From an uncultured Aquimarina sp. (GTDB lineage: Bacteria; Bacteroidota; Bacteroidia; Flavobacteriales; Flavobacteriaceae): a stretch of DNA of 55,905 bases. Both the position numbers and the translations under genes were made by a program. Shown in pieces: positions 34,017 to 44,045 of this stretch. Under the pieces are notes generated by a model. That model was not told where the DNA came from and searched no databases. It was given only the letters and a program-made list of their open reading frames with translations. The DNA is taken from the NCBI GenBank assembly GCA_947493495.1, contig CANLRN010000022.1, positions 1 to 55,905 of the forward strand. The letters are read 5' to 3'. The first letter of the stretch is position 1. Each line of letters begins with the position of its first letter.

Positions 34017-34406
34017 ATGAAAATGAAAAATATACTTTTTATACTACACATTATTGTTTTTATGAGTACTCTAGGATTACATCTAGATTCATTTTATTTT
34101 AATTCCTGGGGATTTCAAGTAGAAGGTCTTTTAGCACAGATTGTTCTTGGCTTCATACAAATTAGTACAGCCTTGTATTTTTTCATTAACTGGAAAAAGC
34201 ACCACCGAGTATTAAGAACGCACTTAAAAATATATTGGAGTATAGTATGTTTTTATGTCTTGATAGCATGCTCGGATCTTTATGTATATTACAGCTTTTT
34301 TGATAAAAATGTTATTTTTGGATATATCCCTATGAGCATTGCAGCTTATTTTGTAAGCATAATGTATATCCAAAATAGAACGCTAAAAAAAAGTAATCAA
34401 GAGTAA
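34017..34406 (+). CDS. Small four-helix membrane protein, unknown
   Basis: The 129-residue protein has about four membrane helices (6-22, 38-56, 70-92, 98-118) and a basic C-terminus. No family is recognised. ATG 34017 is used because the hydrophobic helix begins soon after it; an earlier GTG would only add a polar tail. It stands between the YiaA-type gene and the convergent SPOR-domain gene. Confidence 0.7.
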   Translation: MKMKNILFILHIIVFMSTLGLHLDSFYFNSWGFQVEGLLAQIVLGFIQISTALYFFINWKKHHRVLRTHLKIYWSIVCFYVLIACSDLYVYYSFFDKNVIFGYIPMSIAAYFVSIMYIQNRTLKKSNQE

Positions 34407-34428
34407 TGTGTTTTTTAAGTTATAAGAC

Positions 34429-35034
34429 TTACCAAGCCTCTTCGATTTTGATCCTTTTCCCATTTTGATATGAAGCAATGAATGCATTCTTAAATCCTAA
34501 ACCGACTATAGCTCTACGGAATTTTTTGGCTTCATTTAAAGTAGCAAAATTGCCAAGAGTATATTTATTAAAATCACCAGCTTTGATCTCTCTAAAATTG
34601 ACAAATTTATCAGAATACATAGATAAATTTTTGTTTTTGTAGGCTCCAATTTGTACTGTATAAATCAACTCATTTTCTAGAGAAGCTTTCTCTTCGGTAG
34701 TATCAGATGCATTAATCTCCTGATCCATAGATATATTTTTGATTGTCTCTTCTAGATCAGCAATTTTAGTTTTCAATACATCAGTCTGCGCATTAGCTGC
34801 TGTCTGAGAAATCATATTCTTAGGGGTATTGAAATTCATAAAATATAGGGTTCCGATAACTCCTAATACGGCAATAATACCTAATATAATAGAAGTAATC
34901 TTAAACTTACGAGTATTTTCTTTCTCATCTCGTAAAGCTTTGTTATGAGTATAGTTAGTTGCTCTTTTTTGCTCCTTGGCTTCGTCTATCTGAACTTGAA
35001 AATCCAAAAGTTCATCATCACTTATATAAGGCAT
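34429..35034 (-). CDS. SPOR-domain membrane protein
   Basis: The 201-residue protein has a charged cytoplasmic N-terminus, one membrane helix (about 47-67), a short coiled coil and a C-terminal SPOR domain (about 123-200, with YTVQIGAYKNKNLSMY and GLGFKNAFIASYQNGKRI). SPOR domains bind denuded peptidoglycan glycans at division sites, so a role at the septum or in the cell wall is expected. Confidence 0.87.
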   Translation of the reverse strand: MPYISDDELLDFQVQIDEAKEQKRATNYTHNKALRDEKENTRKFKITSIILGIIAVLGVIGTLYFMNFNTPKNMISQTAANAQTDVLKTKIADLEETIKNISMDQEINASDTTEEKASLENELIYTVQIGAYKNKNLSMYSDKFVNFREIKAGDFNKYTLGNFATLNEAKKFRRAIVGLGFKNAFIASYQNGKRIKIEEAW

Positions 35035-35651
35035 AATTGATAGTTTTTGTTATTCAAATATAGGAGATTATTGGTTTATCAGAAAATCATAGTACTGATT
35101 TACCATAATTAAGCTACTGATGTATTATGGTTCAACACATATTCTTAGAATGATTAGATCATTTTTTAGCATATTATACGATTTACGAATAAAAATTTCG
35201 CATCTAAAGACATTCTTTTTCTACTATATTTTCTTCATAACATGAAACAATAGCTATGGCTATTCTTTAATTTGATTCATCAATCTAGCGAAAAATCCTT
35301 GCCATTATTTTTACGAAATTCTCATCCGTAAATACTGTTAATTGTAAATAAACAGTTCGATAAAAGATGAAAATCACAATAATGAAGCTGTAGCAACTAA
35401 TTTTTAGTATGAACATCTATATTATATTTTATTTGTAAGATTTTACTTCGATTTTTATTGAAAGTATAAAATAGGGTTTTAACGTCGACATTATAAGCTT
35501 TATATCGAATAGTTTAAAAAATAAAAACTAAAAAAGCAATATGTGCGTTATATCTGGTCTAAATACAAAAATATATAGTTAACCAATATATACACTAACC
35601 TAATGGGACTTGTACTTAGGAAATTGATATTAACCGCAAACTAGAATTATC
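35035..35651. other. 617-bp non-coding stretch with a decayed IS66-like 3' fragment
   Basis: No convincing ORF is seen. Positions 35178-35203 match 10527-10552 inside the IS66 derivative at 23 of 26 bases. Positions 35251-35267 match 10599-10615 at 15 of 17, at nearly the same spacing (47 versus 46 bp between blocks). This points to an old second copy of the same element's 3' end. The remainder must hold the promoter of the large secreted-protein gene at 35652, which I cannot place. Confidence 0.5.
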
Positions 35652-38600
35652 GTGAATACAAAAATACAATTATGGATTCTGCTTTTATTGTTTTTTCCGC
35701 TATCCAATTCAATATATTCTCAATCAAGCCTTACTTTAGAGGTTGATGCTAGTGGGAGTGCAACTATATGTAAGGGTGATAATATCCAGATCAATACTAT
35801 AGTAGATCCACCAAATGATGCATATGAGTATTTATGGAGAAATGTTAATACAGGTCAAGAAATAAAGAGAGAAGTTGGAGACCCTGGGACGTTTCATTTT
35901 TTTGGAAATGTACAAGATTCATTTACTGTAGAAGTTCAAGTTTCTGGTGGAGGTGGTTTTGCTTCAGATACAATAATGATTACAGTCCAAGATTCTCCAA
36001 ACCCTGGTACAGAAGGGGATTTGTTATTGTGTAACCTTAGTGGTACCAGAGAGCTTTTTACCCTCTTGCAAGGAAATCCTGATCCAGGGGGAACTTGGAC
36101 AGATCCTAATGGCAATCCTTTTGGGACTAATGATAGAGGTAATTTTGTTATTGGTACAGATCCAGTTGGGGATTATATATATACCGTAGCAGGAAATGCA
36201 ATTTGTAATGGAGCAGAATCAAGAGTAACTGTTAGGGATTGTTTGGATGATGATTTTGATAATGATGGAGTGCTTAATGATATTGATTTAGACGATGATA
36301 ATGATGGTATTCTAGATACTATAGAAAATAGTAGTTGTAGTCCTACGGATCTTACAGAAGTATTACCATTAGTGGATATAGATTTTGGGACTGGAAATGT
36401 ACCTACTACAGATCCTAATGTATTAGGACATGACTACATAGCAGTCTGGCCCAATGACGGGCAATATAATGTAGGGACATCTACTTTTTTCTTAAATTCT
36501 GCTAATTTTGATGTTTTCTTCGTGGCAACTAATGCCAACCCAATTGCTAATTCTGATGGGAGTGGAGATGTGAATGGTCGGTATCTAGCAATTAATATTA
36601 GACCAAACTTTATAAATCAACCAATATACCAAATTGAAAATATACCAATAGTTGCTGGTTCTACGTATAATTTTAGACTTGACCTAGCGGGATTATGTGA
36701 TGATCCAAATCAATGTCAAAATGCCCCTCAATTGCTCTTAGAGCTTATAGATCAGAATTTGCCAGCAGGATCCGCACCTATTTTTACAGAAACATCTGCA
36801 GGACTTGGTGTTGCTAATGATGATATATGGAATACACTAAGGCTTAATTTTACTGCAACGACCACTACTTTTTTGACATTAAATATTGTAAATGAACAAC
36901 CTATAGGGCAAAATGGAAATGATATTGGTATTGATAATGTTCGTTTTGCAGAATTAGGTTGCGATTTTGATCGGGATGAAATACCAAATTCAGTAGACCT
37001 TGATAATGATAATGATGGGATCTATGATGTTGTAGAAGCAGGTTTTGGAAACTTGGATGCTAATGGAGATGGAAGAATAGATGGGGGAGTAGATGCTAAT
37101 GGTGTTCCAATAGCAGCTAATGGCGGGCTAACGCCTATAAATACAGATGGTACAGGTCTGGATGATTATCAAGATATAGATGCAGATGATGATGGAATAC
37201 AAGATAATATAGAAGGACAGTCTACAGCAGGGTATATAGCCCCGAGTGGTAATGATTCTGACAGAAATGGAGTAGATGATGCTTATGATGCACCAAATAA
37301 TATAGCCCCTGTAGATACAGATATGGATGGAACAGCCGATTATCTGGATTTAAATTCAGATAATGATTGTTTAGATGATACTACAGAAGCACATGATCTT
37401 GATCAGGATGGTATATCTGATATTACTCCCAGTGGAGTGGATGCCGATGCAGATGGTTTAGATGATGCTTTTGATACCGTAATTTTAGATGATGCCACAG
37501 CTGTAACTAATCCTACAGATGGAGGAGAATTACCTACAAATCTTCCGGATAATCATAAACCCGGTGATGATGTAGATTTTAGAGAAGAGTTCGAAGAAAT
37601 TGATGAGATGCAAGATGTGGATGGATGTGCAGATGGTATCCCAACTATAAACCTATTTGATAGCTTAGTAGATGCAGCAATACCTGGAGGAACATGGACA
37701 GGACCAAGCCCTCTTACAGGAGGAGAATTAGGAACATTTACCGCAACATCAAACGTAGCTGGGGTTTATGTATACACACTTCCTGCAATAGGAACATGTC
37801 CCGAGAGAAAAGGAACAGTGACTGTTGCTATTGTAGATGTTCCTGATGCAGGAGAGGATGGTACATTGGAGATATGTTCTGGAGATTCTCCAGTAAATTT
37901 ATTTGATAGTCTTGGAGGAACCCCAGAAACTGGAGGTGATTGGACAGATGCTAATGGAGATCCTTTTGGAACAGATGATAATGGAACTTTTAATCCAGCA
38001 TCTGATCCAGCAGGAACCTATACCTATACAGTAGGAACTACAGGGTGTAGTCGAATGGCAGAAGTAGTAGTTACATTAAATTCTGGAGGAGATCCAGGAG
38101 AAGATGGCGAGATCGAGTTTTGTGCTACGGATACTCCAGCAGATTTATTTGATAGTATTGAAGGAACTCCTGATATAGGGGGTAGCTGGACGGATCCTAA
38201 TGGAGATCCTTTTGGAGCAGATGATAGAGGGACTATAGATCCATCATTGGCGACAACCTTAGTAGGTGATTATACATATACAGTTACATCAACTAGTTGT
38301 CCAATATCATCATCTTCTATAGTTGCAGTTACAATTGCAGTGGCGCCAGAACTTACTTTTGTAGAGACTAATTGCTCTTTTGACCGTATGACTTATGATG
38401 TCTCTTTTACAACAAATGGCACTTGGGATTTGTCTATTTTTCCTATTGGTTCTGCTACAATAGATACCGCTAATAATATGATTACAGGGATTGAGGCAGG
38501 AGTAGATATCTCTATAATTGCAGAAAACCCAAGTAATGATAGTTGCGAAGATATGTTAGCTGTTACTGCACCCGATTGTACTTGTCCTGATATTGCAGAG

Positions 38601-40007
38601 CCTACTAATCCTAGTAATGAGAGTATTTGTGTAGGATCTCCATCACCAGTATTATCGGTAGATGTAATAGCAGGCCAGACAGCAAATTGGTATGATGCTG
38701 ATGGAAACCCTCTAATAACGAGTAGTATTACATATACACCTACAGATACAGCAGTAGGGGATTATGTTTATAGTGTAGAGGCTTTAGATATTGCAGAAAA
38801 CTGTGTAAGTGATCGAATAGATGTTCTTTTTGAAATTTTAGAAGTACCAGTTGTCGATCCAATAGATCCAGTATCGGAGTGTGGATCCTATGAATTACCA
38901 ACTTTAACAGTTGGGAATTATTTTACAGAGATGAGTGGCGGAGGTGTACAACTTAATGCTGGAGAGATCATAACTACGAGTCAAGTGATATATGTTTATG
39001 CAGAAACAGGAACGACTCCTAATTGCTTTGATGAAGCAATGCTAGATATAACCATAAACTCTTTACCCAATCCTGTTGCTCCTGTAAATGTTGGAGATCG
39101 TTTTTGTGAAAGTTATATATTACCCGATACATCTGCTGGTCAAAATTACTATACAGGAACTAATGGAACAGGAACACAATTAAATGCTGGAGACATAGTC
39201 CAAGAGAGTCAAACTATATTTTTACAAGAAATTGATATTAATGGATGTCAAAATGAGGTAGAATTTTTTGTAGAAATAATCAATATTGAGGAAATAGAAA
39301 TTGAACCAGGCACCGTATGTATAGGTCCTATTTCTTTTAGTTCTTATGTTATCGATACTGGATTGTTTAGTGGAGACTATTCTTTTGAATGGAGTCTGAA
39401 TGGTACAGTAATTCCTGGTGCTACTGAATCTAGTTATGAGGCTACTCAACCAGGATCATATACAGTAACTTATACAGATACATTTTCTATGTGTGAAGGA
39501 AGTTCAGACATAACAATTCGTGGTATTAGTGATCCAGAAAATATAGATCTGCAGTTATCTAATGGTTCTTTTGCAGATAGTAATGATATTATTGCTACTG
39601 TAACAGGTGAAGGCGAGTATGAATATAGCTTAGATGGAGGTCCTTTTCAGGATAGTAATGTGTTTACCAATGTTTCTTTGGGGCTACACCAAGTAACAGC
39701 AGCTGATAGAAATGGATGTGGATTTATTGCGGCAGAAATTTTTGTGATAGGTTTCCCCAATTTCTTTACACCTAATAATGATGGCATAAATGATTTATGG
39801 AATGTACAAGGCGATGAAAGCGTACCAGATATGCAGATATATATATTTGATAGGTATGGAAGGCTTCTGACGCAATTAAATCCCAATAGTGCAGGGTGGG
39901 ACGGTACTTATAAAGGTGTACCACTACCAGCAAATGATTATTGGTTTAAAGCCGAACTCAGCGATGGATCAGAAGTATACCATAACCATTTTACCCTAAA
40001 AAGATAA
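35652..40007 (+). CDS. Large type IX-secreted surface protein, type B C-terminal domain
   Basis: This 1451-residue protein starts with GTG and a signal peptide (about 1-24). It holds four related ~75-residue modules (starting about residues 120, 656, 733 and 815) with the pattern P-x-x-G-G-x-W-T-(D/G)-x-N-G-x-P-F-G and TYTYTV. Calcium-type DxDxDG repeats lie near 195-225 and 435-600, and further Ig-like regions reach 1360. The last ~85 residues (FPNFFTPNNDGINDLWNVQG, then YDRYG-like FDRYGRLL and WDGTYKG) are the gliding-motility C-terminal domain that targets type IX secretion. It probably acts as a surface adhesin. The SprF-like partner follows 36 bp downstream. Confidence 0.93.
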   Translation: MNTKIQLWILLLLFFPLSNSIYSQSSLTLEVDASGSATICKGDNIQINTIVDPPNDAYEYLWRNVNTGQEIKREVGDPGTFHFFGNVQDSFTVEVQVSGGGGFASDTIMITVQDSPNPGTEGDLLLCNLSGTRELFTLLQGNPDPGGTWTDPNGNPFGTNDRGNFVIGTDPVGDYIYTVAGNAICNGAESRVTVRDCLDDDFDNDGVLNDIDLDDDNDGILDTIENSSCSPTDLTEVLPLVDIDFGTGNVPTTDPNVLGHDYIAVWPNDGQYNVGTSTFFLNSANFDVFFVATNANPIANSDGSGDVNGRYLAINIRPNFINQPIYQIENIPIVAGSTYNFRLDLAGLCDDPNQCQNAPQLLLELIDQNLPAGSAPIFTETSAGLGVANDDIWNTLRLNFTATTTTFLTLNIVNEQPIGQNGNDIGIDNVRFAELGCDFDRDEIPNSVDLDNDNDGIYDVVEAGFGNLDANGDGRIDGGVDANGVPIAANGGLTPINTDGTGLDDYQDIDADDDGIQDNIEGQSTAGYIAPSGNDSDRNGVDDAYDAPNNIAPVDTDMDGTADYLDLNSDNDCLDDTTEAHDLDQDGISDITPSGVDADADGLDDAFDTVILDDATAVTNPTDGGELPTNLPDNHKPGDDVDFREEFEEIDEMQDVDGCADGIPTINLFDSLVDAAIPGGTWTGPSPLTGGELGTFTATSNVAGVYVYTLPAIGTCPERKGTVTVAIVDVPDAGEDGTLEICSGDSPVNLFDSLGGTPETGGDWTDANGDPFGTDDNGTFNPASDPAGTYTYTVGTTGCSRMAEVVVTLNSGGDPGEDGEIEFCATDTPADLFDSIEGTPDIGGSWTDPNGDPFGADDRGTIDPSLATTLVGDYTYTVTSTSCPISSSSIVAVTIAVAPELTFVETNCSFDRMTYDVSFTTNGTWDLSIFPIGSATIDTANNMITGIEAGVDISIIAENPSNDSCEDMLAVTAPDCTCPDIAEPTNPSNESICVGSPSPVLSVDVIAGQTANWYDADGNPLITSSITYTPTDTAVGDYVYSVEALDIAENCVSDRIDVLFEILEVPVVDPIDPVSECGSYELPTLTVGNYFTEMSGGGVQLNAGEIITTSQVIYVYAETGTTPNCFDEAMLDITINSLPNPVAPVNVGDRFCESYILPDTSAGQNYYTGTNGTGTQLNAGDIVQESQTIFLQEIDINGCQNEVEFFVEIINIEEIEIEPGTVCIGPISFSSYVIDTGLFSGDYSFEWSLNGTVIPGATESSYEATQPGSYTVTYTDTFSMCEGSSDITIRGISDPENIDLQLSNGSFADSNDIIATVTGEGEYEYSLDGGPFQDSNVFTNVSLGLHQVTAADRNGCGFIAAEIFVIGFPNFFTPNNDGINDLWNVQGDESVPDMQIYIFDRYGRLLTQLNPNSAGWDGTYKGVPLPANDYWFKAELSDGSEVYHNHFTLKR

Positions 40008-40043
40008 TAGAAGCATCATTATTCTAGTTCAATAATATATACA

Positions 40044-41036
40044 ATGAAAATAACAAAAATAGTACTAATAGCATTAATGATGTTATCAATAGAGATTGGT
40101 ACTGCTCAGGAAGGATTACCAGTATATTCTGACTACCTTACAGATAATTATTATTTATTACATCCATCTATGGCAGGAGCATCGAATTGTTCTCAGATTA
40201 GAATTACAGGACGTAGAAACTGGGTAGGTGAAGAAAATACACCAGGGCTATTTACAGCAGCTTATAATGGAAGAATAGGAGAACGATCAGGTATTGGAGC
40301 TATTTTATATAATGATAAAAATGGGTTTACTTCTCAAACAGGAGGCTATCTTACCTATGCGCATCATCTTATGTTTTCTAGAAGTGAATCTGATCTCAAT
40401 CAACTATCCTTTGGGCTAAGTGCGGGGATTATTCAATATCGACTAGATCAAAGTAGTTTTGTGGCCAATGATCCTCTGATTGGGTCTGGATCGCTTAGTT
40501 CTAGTGAGTTTAATATAGATTTTGGTCTTTCTTATAATTTGTATAATTTTTATACCCACGTAACCGTTAAAAATTTGTTGAAAAATTCTGGGATTAATAA
40601 TGATTTACAAATAACAGATAATCTGAGAAATTACTTAGTATCGGTTGGCTATGTATTTGATCGACCCGGAAAAGCATTTTCTTATGAACCTTCTTTATTG
40701 TATTCTTATAGAGATGGTCCACGATTATCTACTATAGATTTTAACCTTAAGGTATATAGTGACATAAGTTTTGGGAAAATATGGGGAGGATTATCATACC
40801 GAAGAAGTTTTGATAGTATAGATTTTGTAGAGGGAGCAGAAGTAAAAAGCCAGAATTTAAGCCACGTAACACCTTTCTTTGGAGTAAATTTTGGCAAATA
40901 TATGATCGCTTATAATTACTCCTATCAATCCAGTCCTATAACATTTAACAATGGTGGTTTTCATCAAATCACTTTAGGAATTGATTTCTCTTGTAGAGCA
41001 AAAAAATATGCATGCTTCTGTCCTTGGGTAGAATAG
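40044..41036 (+). CDS. PorP/SprF-type outer-membrane protein
   Basis: The 330-residue protein has a signal peptide (about 1-21, ending GTAQ). The PorP/SprF beta-barrel follows, starting YSDYLTDNYYLLHPSMAGAS and containing ITGRRNWVGEENTPGLF. In F. johnsoniae, SprF-like proteins are encoded next to type B substrates such as SprB and are needed for their secretion or surface anchoring. That pairing is repeated here, so this should be the dedicated partner of the preceding gene product. Confidence 0.93.
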   Translation: MKITKIVLIALMMLSIEIGTAQEGLPVYSDYLTDNYYLLHPSMAGASNCSQIRITGRRNWVGEENTPGLFTAAYNGRIGERSGIGAILYNDKNGFTSQTGGYLTYAHHLMFSRSESDLNQLSFGLSAGIIQYRLDQSSFVANDPLIGSGSLSSSEFNIDFGLSYNLYNFYTHVTVKNLLKNSGINNDLQITDNLRNYLVSVGYVFDRPGKAFSYEPSLLYSYRDGPRLSTIDFNLKVYSDISFGKIWGGLSYRRSFDSIDFVEGAEVKSQNLSHVTPFFGVNFGKYMIAYNYSYQSSPITFNNGGFHQITLGIDFSCRAKKYACFCPWVE

Positions 41037-41078
41037 TAAGGTTTAGTCTTAGTACAAGCAACGTTTTATAGAAAAAGA

Positions 41079-42770
41079 TTACTCTGCTAAATGTACGATT
41101 AGTGCATCATCAGTTTTAATAACCTTTGTTACCCCTAATTTAGATAGGCCTTTCATTCCCTTGTCCCAAGCCTTATTACTCAATCCAGATGCAGTTTTAA
41201 GATCTGCTAATGGCATATTCTTTTCTTTTTTTATAATCTCAAAAATAGCTTTTTCGTTATCGTTTAATTCCACAGCTTTTTTCTCTGGTCTCATCTGCGG
41301 GAAGAACAATACCTCTTGTATCGATTGATTATTAGTTAGGTACATAATTAATCGATCCATACCAATTCCCATTCCTGAGGTTGGTGGCATACCATATTCT
41401 AAAGCTCTGATAAAGTCATTGTCAATAAACATGGCTTCATCATCTCCTTTTTCACTTAGTTTTAACTGTGCTTCAAAACGTTCTCGCTGATCAATAGGAT
41501 CGTTGAGCTCAGAATACGCATTTGCAATTTCCTTACCACACACCATTAACTCAAAACGTTCTGTAAGATCTGGATTATCCCTGTGCTCTTTGCATAAAGG
41601 GCTCATCTCTTTTGGATAGTCGGTAATAAAGGTAGGTTGAATATAATTTCCTTCACACTTCTCTCCAAAAATCTCATCTATTAACTTTCCTTTACCCATG
41701 GTTTCATCCACTTCGATTCCCATACCTTTTGCTGCTTCCCGAATTTCTTCTTCAGATTTCCCTGTGATATCAAAACCAGTAAAATGTTTTATAGAATCGG
41801 TCATGGTTACGCGAGCATAGGGAGTTTTGAAATTAATTTTGTGTGCTCCAAAAGTTGCATCCGTAGTTCCATTTACTGCCAATGCACAATGCTCTACTAA
41901 GTTTTCAGTGAACTCCATCATCCAGTTGTAGTCTTTGTAGGCTACATAAATTTCCATAGCGGTAAACTCTGGATTGTGCGTACGATCCATCCCCTCATTA
42001 CGAAAGTTTTTAGAAAACTCATATACACCATCAAAACCACCTACAATTAATCTTTTTAGATATAGTTCATTGGCAATTCGCATATATAATGGAATGTCTA
42101 ATGAGTTGTGATGTGTTATGAATGGGCGAGCTGAAGCACCTCCAGGAATTGGTTGTAGAATAGGAGTTTCTACCTCAAAATATCCTTTGTTATTGAAAAA
42201 CTCACGCATCGCATTAAAAAGCTTTGTTCTTTTTACAAATACGTCTTTTACGTGAGGATTTACAACCAAGTCTACATAACGTTGCCTGTACCGTAATTCT
42301 GGATCTGTAAATGCATCATACACCTTACCATCAGCATCAGTTCTTGGTTGAGGTAACGGTTTTAATGTTTTACTGAGTACTATAAAATCTTTGACCATTA
42401 CCGTTTTTTCACCTACCTGAGTAGTAAAAAGCTCTCCCTCGACTCCAATAAAATCACCGATATCTAGTAATTTTTTATAGATGTCATTGTACTTAGTTTT
42501 ATCCTCTCCTGTACAGATTTCATCTCTATTAAAATACACTTGTATACGACCATTAGCATCTTGCACTTCTGCAAATGAAGCTTTTCCTTGTATACGGCGA
42601 GACATTAATCTACCAGCAATAACTACCTTTTTTCCGTCTTCATATTGCTGTTTTATAGTTTCAGAAGTGTGATCTACAGGAAATAAAGCTGCGGGATATG
42701 GATTAATACCTAAATCGCGTAGCGACTGTAGTTTCTCTCTTCTTACCAATTCTTGTTCCGATAATTGCAT
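41079..42770 (-). CDS. lysS: Lysine--tRNA ligase, class II
   Basis: The 563-residue enzyme charges tRNA-Lys. It has an N-terminal OB-fold (about 45-150) and the class II core with RYVDLVVNP, the motif 2 region FRNEGMDRTHNPEFT, and motif 3 GMGIGMDRLIMYL. A ~65-residue C-terminal extension beyond the usual end (about 498-563) looks like a winged-helix or helix-turn-helix domain. Similar tails occur in Bacteroidota LysRS. The gene stands alone with a good promoter. Confidence 0.96.
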   Translation of the reverse strand: MQLSEQELVRREKLQSLRDLGINPYPAALFPVDHTSETIKQQYEDGKKVVIAGRLMSRRIQGKASFAEVQDANGRIQVYFNRDEICTGEDKTKYNDIYKKLLDIGDFIGVEGELFTTQVGEKTVMVKDFIVLSKTLKPLPQPRTDADGKVYDAFTDPELRYRQRYVDLVVNPHVKDVFVKRTKLFNAMREFFNNKGYFEVETPILQPIPGGASARPFITHHNSLDIPLYMRIANELYLKRLIVGGFDGVYEFSKNFRNEGMDRTHNPEFTAMEIYVAYKDYNWMMEFTENLVEHCALAVNGTTDATFGAHKINFKTPYARVTMTDSIKHFTGFDITGKSEEEIREAAKGMGIEVDETMGKGKLIDEIFGEKCEGNYIQPTFITDYPKEMSPLCKEHRDNPDLTERFELMVCGKEIANAYSELNDPIDQRERFEAQLKLSEKGDDEAMFIDNDFIRALEYGMPPTSGMGIGMDRLIMYLTNNQSIQEVLFFPQMRPEKKAVELNDNEKAIFEIIKKEKNMPLADLKTASGLSNKAWDKGMKGLSKLGVTKVIKTDDALIVHLAE

Positions 42771-42791
42771 AATGCTGCCGTTTTAAGCCTG

Positions 42792-42822
42792 CAAAGATAC
42801 AAAGTATGATATAATCTTTCAA
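42792..42822 (-). promoter_or_regulatory. Promoter of lysS
   Basis: On the minus strand, TTG (42822-42820), a 20-bp spacer and TATCTTTG (42799-42792) match the Bacteroidota consensus. The -7 box ends 21 bp before the lysS ATG. Confidence 0.75.
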
Positions 42823-42860
42823 TAGATATTCGATTTCTAAGTATTTAATAATACCAGTTG

Positions 42861-42919
42861 CCATTTGAATTTACTGAGATAAAAAAATCTTAATTTTCTT
42901 TTCCAGTAAATTCAAATGG
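42861..42919. repeat. 16-bp inverted repeat in the lysS-pmp3 divergent region
   Basis: CCATTTGAATTTACTG (42861-42876) and its exact complement (42904-42919) enclose 27 bases with a small inner stem AGAT-aaaaaa-ATCT. Further pairing resumes outside with ATACC and GGTAT after a left-arm insertion. It lies between divergent promoters, so it is not an ordinary terminator. Confidence 0.65.
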
Positions 42920-43003
42920 TATAAGACTAAATTTTTTAAAGAAAAAGTATAGAAGTGTAACAAAAGATAGGAAGTAGTGTCTAATCAGGTAATAATTAAA
43001 TTG

Positions 43004-43011
43004 TAATTTTG
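43004..43011 (+). promoter_or_regulatory. Putative -7 element of the Pmp3-type gene
   Basis: TAATTTTG fits TAnnTTTG and ends nine bases before the ATG at 43021. No clear TTG -33 element is seen. Confidence 0.4.
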
Positions 43012-43020
43012 TAACAACAT

Positions 43021-43176
43021 ATGAGTATTTGGAGAGTTTTATTATCAATTTTTTTCCCGCCATTAGCAGTTTTGGATAAGGGATGCGGATCTATTGTCAT
43101 TGTACTTTTATTAACTTTGTGTGGATGGGTTCCTGGGGTTATAGCAGCACTAGTGATCATTAATAATCCTAAATAA
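43021..43176 (+). CDS. YqaE/Pmp3-family small membrane protein
   Basis: This 51-residue protein has two hydrophobic helices joined by a short loop: FPPLAVLDKGCGS then IVIVLLLTLCGWVPGVIAALVIIN. The FPP(L)AV start of helix one and the WxPG(V)IxA motif are the Pmp3/YqaE signature. Such proteins are linked to salt and membrane stress. The lipoprotein gene starts 9 bp after the stop, so the two are probably co-transcribed. Confidence 0.9.
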   Translation: MSIWRVLLSIFFPPLAVLDKGCGSIVIVLLLTLCGWVPGVIAALVIINNPK

Positions 43177-43185
43177 GTGTTTTTT

Positions 43186-43962
43186 ATGAAAAAAATCTGT
43201 TTTTCCGTGTTTTCGATCCTATTTGTTAGTGTTTTTCTAATTAGTTGTGAGATCGTACAAGAGATAGAATTTAATGAACAGGGAGGTGGTACATATAGCC
43301 TCGGTTTTGATATGAGTGAGATGATGAAAATGGGAATGAGTTCTAAAGATTCTACACAACCTAAACAAGTAGATACGCTAATTAATTTTTCAAATTACTT
43401 AAAAGAAAAAAAAGACTCTATACGTAAGCTACCTAAAGCCGAAAGAGAAAAAATTGCGCAATTAGAAGCATTCAATCTGTATATGAAAGCAGATACAACC
43501 ACAAATCAGTTGATTATGAAGATGGGGTATAAGTTTGAGAACTTAAAAGATTTAAAACTGTTTTCTAAAAAACTAGAAGGTCAAAATATAAAAGAGTTAG
43601 CCATTTTTAAAGAACAATTAAAAGATAAGAAATCCAAAAACGAAGATAATACATCAGAATTTCCAGATTTTAATGAAGCATTTGATATGGTATTTTCTAA
43701 AACTTCTTTTTCGCATAAGATTACTAAAGATGCTTTAGTCCAAGCAGAAAAAGATAAAGATACGACACTAAAAAAAGATAGCCCTATGGCAAATATGATT
43801 CGGTTTAAACAGCGATTTAAATTTCCATACAAAATCAATAAAGTAACAAATGAAAAAGCAAAAATACTTTCTGATTTTAAAGGTATCGAAATAGAAGGGA
43901 ATATGTATGATATCAATAATACTCCCACGATTTTTGATCTAGAAGTGTTTTTTGATCACTAA
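43186..43962 (+). CDS. Lipoprotein of unknown function
   Basis: The 258-residue protein has a lipoprotein signal (MKKICFSVFSILFVSVFLISCE, Cys about residue 21). A Lys/Glu/Asp-rich domain follows with an initial IVQEIEFNEQGGGTYSLGFDMSEMM, a pattern I associate with Bacteroidota-specific lipoproteins of unknown role. ATG 43186 is preferred to a GTG three codons earlier. It follows the Pmp3-type gene by 9 bp and precedes lipB by 83 bp. Confidence 0.82.
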   Translation: MKKICFSVFSILFVSVFLISCEIVQEIEFNEQGGGTYSLGFDMSEMMKMGMSSKDSTQPKQVDTLINFSNYLKEKKDSIRKLPKAEREKIAQLEAFNLYMKADTTTNQLIMKMGYKFENLKDLKLFSKKLEGQNIKELAIFKEQLKDKKSKNEDNTSEFPDFNEAFDMVFSKTSFSHKITKDALVQAEKDKDTTLKKDSPMANMIRFKQRFKFPYKINKVTNEKAKILSDFKGIEIEGNMYDINNTPTIFDLEVFFDH

Positions 43963-44045
43963 AATTACTATATAATGGTCGTTTTGGAAGTTAAAAAACT
44001 AACTATTCTATTATATCTTTCATTAAATACTCAAAAGGGAGTGTA

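Noticed and set aside
36010..38330. Repeated sequence that might be a CRISPR-like or tandem DNA repeat
   Set aside because: The repeats are in frame within one long gene and encode protein modules; spacing and identity do not fit a CRISPR array.
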